Source of the DNA: Paenibacillus lupini
GTDB lineage: Bacteria > Bacillota > Bacilli > Paenibacillales > Paenibacillaceae
Reading direction: 5' to 3'
DNA length: 64,000 bases
Assembly (NCBI RefSeq): GCF_011761355.1
Contig: NZ_JAASRW010000003.1
Span: 457,188-521,187, forward strand
Made by a program: the position numbers and the translations under genes
The notes under the pieces: model-generated
The model's database searches: none
What the model saw: only the letters and a program-made list of their open reading frames with translations
What the model was told of the DNA's origin: nothing
Part shown: in pieces, positions 55,412-63,500 of the stretch
Layout of the letters: each line of letters opens with the position of its first letter
Numbering within the stretch: position 1 is the stretch's first letter

Positions 55412-55694
55412 CAATGAATTGCTTAGCGTACGATTATTTTCATTTCGTGAGGCGATCCCTTTTTAGGCAGTTTAGCGATATGTAGACTGCGTATGTTCTT
55501 GAATGGATTCCTGACCAAGACGAGGAAACGTTCTCGATTCTTATCGACAATAAAATGATAATTTGTATTCATATCGATCCTTCACCTTGGAGCTGGTGGG
55601 AGCAGTTTTCCCTTAAAGGATATAAACAAAGAAAGATTGAGTAGGATACAACAGCATGAGGCTGCCGCGGAATTGATTGGCAGCCTTGCTTACA
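55412..55694. other. Gene-free spacer with a GGCTGCC hairpin
   Basis: AGGCTGCC (55655-55662) and GGCAGCCT (55678-55685 region) form a stem like that of R12, perhaps another worn repeat copy or the terminator for the minus-strand helicase fragment. Confidence 0.35.
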
Positions 55695-56321
55695 CTATGG
55701 GTTCCGGCATTCCCGATATTCGAACTCGTCGATTTTGCCCGACGTTAGGAGATAATATATGGTCGCTTCTTTATGATATGAAGTTTGTCTCGATATGCGG
55801 TTGTTGCGCTGCAGAATATCAGAGTAGCGGGCCGGATAATCATAGTGCACAAGATGATTTGCCGCCGTAACGTCGAGACCGGTGTTGACGGAATCCGTAA
55901 TAAGCAGAACGGTGGATTCCGGGATTTTATTAAATCTGTCAATCATCTCATTGACCTCATGGATGGAAAGCTGTGTCGTAATAATAAAAACGCCTTTGAT
56001 GTCCTCGTCCGCAGAAAGCTCGTCTAATAACAGGGATGTGACGGCATTCGATTTGGAGATGACGACCGCCTTTTCCCTTCTGTCACTTACATCTCGGATG
56101 ATGGACCTCAGCATGTTCATTTTTTGCGGATTCTGGTTGCACATAAGCGCCATTTGCTCTTTAATCGCCATGAGCTGTTTTTTTTCATGAATGGAGGAGG
56201 CCCGGCTATTTCGCTCGGAAGCCGTAAAGTAATTATTCAAAAGCTTCAAGTATTCGGTTTCATTTTCGGGCTCCAAGGATACGACGATCTGTTTTTCAGT
56301 AATGTTCATGATATCAGTCAT
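55695..56321 (-). CDS. Helicase C-terminal domain protein (SNF2-like), truncated
   Basis: 208 aa carrying only the second RecA-like domain of an SF2/SNF2 helicase: KAVVISKSNAVTSLLLDELS, STVLLITDSVNTGLDVTAAN, LVHYDYPARYSDILQRNNRI, SRQTSYHKEATIYYLLTSG. No Walker A/B domain is present up- or downstream, so it cannot act as a helicase alone. AGCAGGAAGG abuts the first ATG; the second (MNITEKQ) has better spacing. The frame remains open upstream, which suggests a 5'-truncated gene. Confidence 0.65.
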   Translation of the reverse strand: MTDIMNITEKQIVVSLEPENETEYLKLLNNYFTASERNSRASSIHEKKQLMAIKEQMALMCNQNPQKMNMLRSIIRDVSDRREKAVVISKSNAVTSLLLDELSADEDIKGVFIITTQLSIHEVNEMIDRFNKIPESTVLLITDSVNTGLDVTAANHLVHYDYPARYSDILQRNNRISRQTSYHKEATIYYLLTSGKIDEFEYRECRNP

Positions 56322-56403
56322 CCTTCCTGCTCTTCTTATTCTTTGAATATTAGCAATGTAACTTATGATACGGTTCTCTCGACGAAACGACAAGCTTCAT
56401 AAA

Positions 56404-56535
56404 ATGGAATTTTACAACGCGACGGTAAGAAATATTACCCTGGCTAATGAAAAATATACATCGCTGATGTACTTGCTGAACACATGGTATGCCCTCAAAA
56501 TGATTTTGGTCGAGGAAGCGCCCGGTTATGTGTAG
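56404..56535 (+). pseudogene. Short gene fragment, unidentified
   Basis: A 43-codon frame, MEFYNATVRNITLANEKYTS ... EEAPGYV, without a ribosome site. The following 56536-56754 shows only a GAGATAC...GTCTC stem. Confidence 0.25.
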
Positions 56536-56754
56536 GACCGGAGCGCAAGCGTTTTGTATGGCAGGGGCTGCGTATCTGATTCAGGAGATACTCGAGACAG
56601 GTGTGACTGTCTCCTCATTCCGCGAATCGAACAGCCACTACGCTATGCAGTACAGTATGTGGACGCAAGTACTCGGCTCCTTTACAACACGACCGCATAA
56701 GACAAGGCTTTCGGATACTTCGGTACATTGAAGGAAACTCTTTATGATAGGCAT

Positions 56755-56852
56755 TCATTGAGCTAACTGGGAACTTTAGCTCAACAATAAGACGGCTGCC
56801 TACAATCAATCGGCAGCTGTTTTCATTGAACGATTAAGCAGGATAACGGAAT
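56755..56852 (+). repeat. Dispersed repeat copy R20 (full)
   Basis: Box 1 is a perfect hairpin, TTGAGCTAA then a 9-base loop with GGGAAC then TTAGCTCAA; hairpin 2 ACGGCTGCC...CGGCAGCTGTTTT; box 2 GAACGATTAAGCAGGATAAC. Confidence 0.75.
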
Positions 56853-57097
56853 TGATTTGTAGAAAAAACCTATACATGAAAGTGACAAAAGTAGTGGGGT
56901 GTGGATTCCAGATCTCGCAGATGATGCAGGATCATATGTCTACCCTCTCTGGCGATTTTCTGTCTGGACAATTCTACCGGCAGTTGAATAAAGCGGATGT
57001 GACAATTCAACCAACGCTTGATAGGATTGCGTTTGCGGAAATGCTATGCTGTTTCCGACAGTGCGCACTGTACATTTTGTTTTATCGGAGGTATACG

Positions 57098-58195
57098 ATG
57101 CTCGACTTGCGTAAAATTGGAGCTTATATTTCGAAGCTTCGCAAAGACCAGGATCTGACCCAATTGGAACTTGCCGATCAACTGAATGTAAGTCATCAAG
57201 CGGTATCGAAATGGGAACGGGGCGACTCGCTACCGGATATCGGAACGCTTCCGCAGTTAGCGAGGTTATTCGGCAAAACGGTAGACGACATTTTAAATGC
57301 AGGAGACAACGCAGAAATTCGGGAGCACCATCACCTGGGAACGATCGTTGAGGAGATCGCAGAGAACAGACCGGTACAAGTTGCAGAGATGGTCAATACC
57401 GGAGAGGTGAAGGTGGAAGAGCTTGTACAAGTAGCGCCGTTTGTAAAGGCAAGCACTCTGCATAAGGTTACAGAACGATTAGACAGCAGCGTCCTTAAGT
57501 TAGACGTGATCATGCGGCTGGCTCCGTTCCTTGGAACAGATACATTGGATGAACTCGTTCGTCAGGCAGAAGAAGGAGAAATTGTGTGGAATGCCATTAC
57601 TGGACTCGCTCCGTTCGTCAGCAGCGACACATTAAGCCGACTGGTAGATAAATCGATTGACGGTTCCTTAGAAGTTCACAATCTTGTTGGAATTGCCCCG
57701 TTTCTTAGAAGAGAACATGTAGATCGGTTGGTACTAGAAGCCGATGAGGGCAGCTTGAGCTGGCATTCCATTCAAGGTCTGGCACCCTTTATTAGCAAAG
57801 AAACATTAAGTCGTTTGGTAGACCGGGTTGTAGACGGAACCATCGATGCGAACCGGATCATAAGTCTCGCACCTTTTCTTGACAGGGAGCAAGTGGATCG
57901 GTTGGTACTAGAAGCCGAAGAGGGCAGCTTGAGCTGGCATACCGTTCAAGGTCTGGCACCCTTTATTAGCAGAGAAACATTAAGTCGTTTGGTAGACCGG
58001 GTTGTAGACGGCACCATCGATGCGAACCGGATCATAAGTCTCGCACCTTTTCTTGACAGGGAAAATCTCGAGAAGTTGATTGGTGGAGTCGAAGCTGAAC
58101 AGCTTAGCCCGGATCTGCTGGCAAGTCTTGCTCCTTTCGTCGATCAAGGTACATTGAGTAGAATGGTGACAAACTTATTAAATAAAGTAAAGTAG
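57098..58195 (+). CDS. XRE-family regulator fused to a tandem alpha-helical repeat domain
   Basis: 365 aa. Residues 1-65 are a Cro/CI helix-turn-helix (DLTQLELADQLNVSHQAVSK, WERGDSLPDIGTLPQLARLF). After residue 85 come about eleven repeats of 25-30 aa with the pattern (L)APF(L/I)xxExLxRLVxxxxxGxIxxxxIxxL, probably a superhelix. Two blocks of about 165 bp (57710-57875 and 57887-58058) are almost identical, a recent duplication of two repeat pairs. CGGAGG lies 6 nt before the ATG; the 82 upstream codons have no support. Function unknown. Confidence 0.82.
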   Translation: MLDLRKIGAYISKLRKDQDLTQLELADQLNVSHQAVSKWERGDSLPDIGTLPQLARLFGKTVDDILNAGDNAEIREHHHLGTIVEEIAENRPVQVAEMVNTGEVKVEELVQVAPFVKASTLHKVTERLDSSVLKLDVIMRLAPFLGTDTLDELVRQAEEGEIVWNAITGLAPFVSSDTLSRLVDKSIDGSLEVHNLVGIAPFLRREHVDRLVLEADEGSLSWHSIQGLAPFISKETLSRLVDRVVDGTIDANRIISLAPFLDREQVDRLVLEAEEGSLSWHTVQGLAPFISRETLSRLVDRVVDGTIDANRIISLAPFLDRENLEKLIGGVEAEQLSPDLLASLAPFVDQGTLSRMVTNLLNKVK

Positions 58196-58255
58196 ACATG
58201 TATATCGGAAAACGGAGATCGAAGATTGGTGATGCATAGATTGTCGGCGATCCCC

Positions 58256-58290
58256 AAAGCTACCGGCTTGAAATTCGGTAGCTTTTTGTT
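58256..58290 (+). terminator. Intrinsic terminator of the XRE-repeat gene
   Basis: AAAGCTACCG / CGGTAGCTTT with a 10-base loop and T-run. The spacer 58291-58476 after it shows no gene. Confidence 0.88.
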
Positions 58291-58476
58291 TGGATTTTCG
58301 GATCATTGCGAACTAGCAATACACAGACTGCGGCTGTGTAGCTGTCATTAAATTACTATCAATTGTGTAAATACACATCAGAGTCCATCTATCTCCCAGA
58401 TAGAACGTCAAGCTCTTTAAATGCCACTTCTTTGTTGCGCTAAACATTCCTGTATAGCCTAAGAAATGGGCTTTAT

Positions 58477-58756
58477 CAAAAAAGGAGCGCCTCGGTATGA
58501 TAGGTTTGTCGAAGGGTAAATACCCACACCATCAAGGAGGTGCTCTTATTATGAAGTTTAAGCAATCAGACGGACAAAATCAACGTATTGAACGTATTAC
58601 CACTTCACGGGCTTTTTGCACTTCTGGATACCCATATATTTCTTTACCTACAATTTAATTAATTCCACTAAAAAGTTATCTGCTAAGAAGCAATTATGGT
58701 CTATATCTGAGAAAATGAGAGCATTTAAGAGCAAAGTGATTCTCCATAGAGGGAGG
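58477..58756 (+). mobile_element. Miniature IS110 derivative (280 bp)
   Basis: It keeps both ends of an element related to 38161-39618 but almost no transposase: about 20 codons (MKFKQSDGQNQRIERITTS, compare MNSTQNERINQITSS) and then the right-end region with TTTTTGCACTT, CCATAT and GATTCTCCATAGAGGGAGG. GAGCGCCTC (58485-58493) pairs with GAGGTGCTC (58537-58545), the place of the CTCCTTGGT/ACCAAGGAG stem in the larger copy. Confidence 0.6.
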
Positions 58757-58787
58757 CAGGTTACTGCCTTTTTTTTGTTTTTATCGC

Positions 58788-58818
58788 TTGACTTGGTGTT
58801 TACACCAAGTTGTAACAT
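58788..58818 (+). promoter_or_regulatory. MerR-type promoter with 19-bp spacer and palindromic operator
   Basis: -35 TTGACT and -10 TAACAT are 19 bp apart, and ACTTGGTGTTTACACCAAGT, a perfect 20-bp palindrome, lies across the spacer (58791-58810). This is the hallmark of MerR-activated promoters; the MerR gene is the second gene downstream. Confidence 0.75.
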
Positions 58819-58892
58819 GAGTGAAGTAATGATCAAAAGCGTAATGATGTAACGTCATTACGCTCAAAAAATAGAAGGAGAGGTGAGAAGAA

Positions 58893-59621
58893 ATGTCCGT
58901 ACAAATGAAGAAGGTAGCGTTGATTTCGGGAGGCAACAGAGGGCTTGGTTTTGAAACGGCGCGTCAATTGGGGAGTCTAGGGTATACGGTGTTGCTAGGA
59001 GCGAGAAACAAGGAAAAAGGGGAAGAAGCGGCAGCAAAACTGCAAGACCAAGAAATTGATGCGCATTGTATCGAACTGGATGTGACCGAACAAGCCACCA
59101 TTGACGCTGCAGCCCGAAAAATAACAACAGAGTATGGAAAACTGGATGTGTTGATAAACAACGCAGGAATTGGTGTTATTCATAAATTTACGGATCTGAG
59201 CGTAGCGGATTTAAAGAGATCATTCGATACGAACTTTTTTGGCGCATTCGCGGTCAGCCAAGCGATGCTCCCCCTCATCGAAAACTCGGATGCCCCGCGG
59301 ATTGTCAATATTTCCAGCTCCATAGGATCTATAACGCTGCATAGCGACCCGGCCAGTGGCGTATATCCTTTTAAGGCATTGGCTTATAGTTGTTCCAAAA
59401 CTGCACTGAATCAGCTTACGACTCATCTTGCTTTTACATTGAAACATACTCCTGCTAAAGTAAATTCCGTTTGCCCAGGTTTTGTTGCTACCGATTTCAA
59501 TAACGGATACGGTGACCTAACGCCGGAACAAGGTTCCCGAATCATTGTCCATTACGCTACTCTTGCACAAGAGGGACCCACAGGGGGATACTTCAATGAG
59601 CAAGGCGTTATTCCTTGGTGA
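58893..59621 (+). CDS. Short-chain dehydrogenase/reductase (carbonyl reductase-like)
   Basis: 242 aa. SGGNRGLGFETARQL, NNAGIGVIHK, NISSSIGS, YSCSK (YxxxK) and C-terminal FNEQGVIPW. Related to the SDR at 48311 but with ordinary GC content. GAAGGAGAGG precedes the ATG. Forms an operon with the MerR gene. Confidence 0.9.
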   Translation: MSVQMKKVALISGGNRGLGFETARQLGSLGYTVLLGARNKEKGEEAAAKLQDQEIDAHCIELDVTEQATIDAAARKITTEYGKLDVLINNAGIGVIHKFTDLSVADLKRSFDTNFFGAFAVSQAMLPLIENSDAPRIVNISSSIGSITLHSDPASGVYPFKALAYSCSKTALNQLTTHLAFTLKHTPAKVNSVCPGFVATDFNNGYGDLTPEQGSRIIVHYATLAQEGPTGGYFNEQGVIPW

Positions 59622-59652
59622 TTTTATTTCAAGAAGATGGGAAGGTCTAAGG

Positions 59653-60039
59653 ATGAGCAATTCAGCCGCTTTTTCAATCAAGGAAATTTCAAGAATGACC
59701 GAATTAACAGAGGATGCTCTCCGCTATTACGAGAAGATCGGATTGCTTCCTAGGGCGAAAAGAAGAGACAACGGTCGGCGAATGTATCACCAGGAAGATA
59801 TACAGTTAATGGAGCTCATTATTTGCCTGAAGAAGATGGGCGTACCTCTTAAAAATATCAAAGAGTTTGCATCGCTCTCTTATGTGGAAGATATTGTGTC
59901 CGTACCCGAAGTGTATGATAAAGTTCTAGGGTACAGAAAGAAGATCCAGGACCAAATCGATCACTTACAAAAAATTTTGGGTGTACTGGATTATAAAATT
60001 GCGAATAAGAAAAGCCTGCTTAAGGATTTGCAACATTAG
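59653..60039 (+). CDS. MerR-family regulator
   Basis: 128 aa. FSIKEISRMTELTEDALRYY winged helix, LPRAKRRDNGRRMY wing, LMELIICLKKMGVPLKNIKE and a C-terminal coiled coil. It starts 31 nt after the SDR stop; AAGGTCTAAGG precedes the ATG. Probably activates its own operon from the promoter at 58788. Confidence 0.88.
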   Translation: MSNSAAFSIKEISRMTELTEDALRYYEKIGLLPRAKRRDNGRRMYHQEDIQLMELIICLKKMGVPLKNIKEFASLSYVEDIVSVPEVYDKVLGYRKKIQDQIDHLQKILGVLDYKIANKKSLLKDLQH

Positions 60040-60147
60040 ATTTCGTAGATTGCTTGGATTGGTGCTGTAAAAAAGCAGGAGCATCGTATGCAATGACAGA
60101 ACTCCATGAAAGAAGGATACCAGTGTTGGGGATTGACCAGGTAGCCT

Positions 60148-60240
60148 GTTCAGCTAAAGGGGAACGATACTTCAATAAAACAGCAGCAGTCTAGGACTTA
60201 TTTTCTCGTCCATGGCTGCTGCTGTTTCGTTTTTTTGGGT
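60148..60240 (+). repeat. Dispersed repeat copy R21 (AACAGCAGC hairpin type)
   Basis: Box 1 CAGCTAAAGGGGAACGATAC; hairpin AACAGCAGCAGTC...GGCTGCTGCTGTT with a T-run; the following CAGTCTAATACTTTATTTTC matches the flank of R17. Just behind, 60285-60312 resembles a piece of the repeat domain at 57098. Confidence 0.65.
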
Positions 60241-60334
60241 CAGTCTAATACTTTATTTTCACTGAACATCGATGCCATCCTGTGATTTGGTTGACCGGGT
60301 CGTAGACACACTTTAAAGCTATTACCTTTGAACT

Positions 60335-60376
60335 AAAAAAGGACAGCCGATCACAAGATCAGCTGTCCTTTTTTTG
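60335..60376. terminator. Bidirectional intrinsic terminator
   Basis: AAAAAAGGACAGC / GCTGTCCTTTTTTT with inner GATC/GATC pairing. The remaining 60377-60575 is AT-rich promoter-like DNA without a gene. Confidence 0.8.
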
Positions 60377-60575
60377 AAGGGTGTTGAATCATTATCGGAT
60401 GGCAATTATCTCGGCAAGACAGCGTAAATCGCGGATTTTTGATGTTATGGGATAATGTTGCTGTTAAGTCACGAAATACAACTTTGTACTCAATTATTGA
60501 CTAGTTAACAATCATCAAACAAAACTGAACTATGCTAGTACTGAATCAATTAAATAGAAAGAGGAGAGAGTGAAG

Positions 60576-63500
60576 TTGAAAAAAAGGTTGCTTATATCCA
60601 CTATTATTGCTCTAACTATGATGTTTAGTCTGGCTTACGGTGCCTGGGCTGCATCTAATCCGCAGCTTAACGACAGCTCGAAACAAGTGAAACAGGATAA
60701 TCATGGACAGTCTAAGAAAATAACTCCGTTGGGATTTTCGTCTACCGTACGAGCGTCGGACACATTTTCGTTTAAGACATCTTCAACGATTGATCTATTG
60801 AATATTACCAGCGGCAGTGTTCCACCTTATATCACTATAACGGATGGAAAGGATAAACTAGATTTGTCTCATGCTAAAATTAGTGTGCTCAAAGGCACTG
60901 ATGGAATAGCTTACGCGATAACGAATTTACCTGCCGTAAATAAAGCTAAATCCTACGAGTTGCAAATTAGCAATTCTAAAATTTCTTTGAAAAAAGCTGC
61001 TTTTAAACCGGCTAATTCTTCAAACACTAATCTGAGAATGCTAAATAACGCCATTCACCTATCAAGCATCGACAACGCAAATAGCTCAATTTATATGATA
61101 CCTCAATATGATGTTGAACAATTGCTTGCTGAAATCGACTCAACGGACAATTCGATTCAACAATATTCCGTTACAGATCGTTCGGGAAACGAAAAAAGGA
61201 TATCTGATGAAATCTTGAATAATGATAGACTAACTGTAGTTGCTGAAGACGGAACATCCAAATCGTATACCATCCAACTATCAACTTTAAAAGCCAACCT
61301 CCAGCAATATACGGCAGGTCAAACCCAAGATATAATATTGGAATATTCTATCAATAGAACCACTCCGGAAAGAAAATATTTATACGGAACGTTAACCTTT
61401 CATTTGCCGGACGGAATAACAGCTTCCCCTACCGATACGTTCGATTTAATTGGCCGCGGCTTCGTACAATTAAATGATGCGGCTATCGCTTCCGCAAAAG
61501 ACTATAACCATTCGGGAAGAAACTGGGTTAGAGATATAAATTCAAATGAAGATTTACGAACAAAAGTGGCCATAACGGACGGTGGAAAAACGGTTTCTAT
61601 AAAGGATACCGATTTTAGCGCATACAATGGCGTTGACGTTACACTTGTTTTGAAAAACAAAAAAATGCCAAGTCATGGCGGAACTTTCAGTGCAACTTTT
61701 AGCGGCAAGGCTTATTCAGGAACACCCCGCGAAGCGGATTATACGGAAACAGGAACGGCAAAATTCAATATCACTACTAATGTAACAAATTTAGTCAGAA
61801 AAGCAGCTGATGTCTCCTATAACACCCCAACAACCGTTGTGCTGGAAGCTGATTCATTGAATAAACAAGCAAGCGTTTATGCAAGTTTAGACAAAGGTTT
61901 AACTTGGGTGAACACAGGAACCGTATTCAAATCACAACAAGCGGTACTCTCGAACCTATTACCGGAGACAAACTATTCCTTTAAGCTAGTCACATCCGAT
62001 GGAAGTTCAAACATGGTAAGCTATTATTCAGGTCAATATGACGTAACGAATTTTGGTGCAGTTGCCGACGCAAAGGTATCGGACAGCGCGGGTGACATTA
62101 TGAAATATACCGGATCAGATAATGCTGCCGCTATCAATGCGGCAATTGTTGCAGCAAGTAAAAATGGCGGCGGAACGGTTTACTTCAAAGGAGACTCGAA
62201 CTTCGCCTCTAACAGCATCCATTTAAGAAGCAACGTACATTTATATTTGGACAAAAACGCTCAGCTTATCGCTTTAGACCATATCGACGCAAGAGAAGCT
62301 CCTTTAAATTATCCCTTCGCATTGGGGCAGGATGACGGTCATGGCTATTGGGAAGACGCTCTTATGTGGGGCATTCGCGTAGAGAATATCAAAATCATCG
62401 GCAATTCGGCCAAAATTTACGGAAATATGAATTTATATACGGGATATAGCGATCCTTATGTTGCTGGTAACGGAACCAAAACCATTTCGCTCAAGCTATC
62501 CAAAAATATCGTGATTGGCGGAATGGACGAGGATCATCTTTTAACCATCGAACAAGGCGGCTGGTTTTCTGTACTAACAACCGGATGCGATAACATTAGA
62601 GTTCAAAATATATTATTGCCTGACTCTACTTCCGGTCGTCAAAGAGACACATTCAACTTTATGCAAAATAGCGACGCATCCGCTTATAACATTACAACTC
62701 TGAAATCCAGCAATGACGTTGCAAAATTAGGAAGCGACTTTTCTTTAGGATTTATTAGACATGTTTCTAATATCGATATTGAAAAAATCGTTGCTGGTGA
62801 CATCGCAGGCGGAAATGTGTTCCAGTTAGGCTCGGAAACCGTTGGAGATATGGAAAATATAACTGCAAAAAATTTAAGTCTTACAACAAATGCGAACAAA
62901 ACCGGTGTTGCCATCTGGGTTAACGACGGTTCAAACGTAAGTAACGTAACCTTATCCGATTTACATTTAGAAAACACATCCGGCGGTATTGCTTTCGGCG
63001 TGTCTCCTCGATTTGAAGGTGCCGGACTTGACGAAGATGGAAGTCTTCAAACAGCAAGGCTGCCTCTTGGAATAAGAAGACCCGGTTCAATTTCAAACGT
63101 AACGGTAGATGGGGCTGTTTTATCCAAGAACGCAGGAGGAGATGGGGCATTCCCCATTGTGATTCAAGGATATAAACGGTTTCCAAGCACCGGATCCGCA
63201 GGCCAGGTTGACGTTGGTTCCGTAGGAACGATTGTAGATGGAGAAACGTATCCCGTTCGAAATATAACGATTAAAAACCTTGATCTTACTGCATCCTATA
63301 ATCCTGCTAAACCTGCTTCCAAGCCCGTGCTATCAAACACGACGGAAGTTATAGCCGAAGCTAAAAATGGGGGGAACTATCGAACATCGTCCTATTCAAA
63401 TGCGAGCTCATTCCCTGCATATGGCATACTTATGAAATACGTCGACCATGTCACGATTCAAGACAGTTCAATAAAATATGAAGACACGTTAAAAAATGAC

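Noticed and set aside
56852-57097. 82-codon extension of the XRE-repeat protein
   Set aside because: No ribosome site, and the helix-turn-helix begins at the inner Met.
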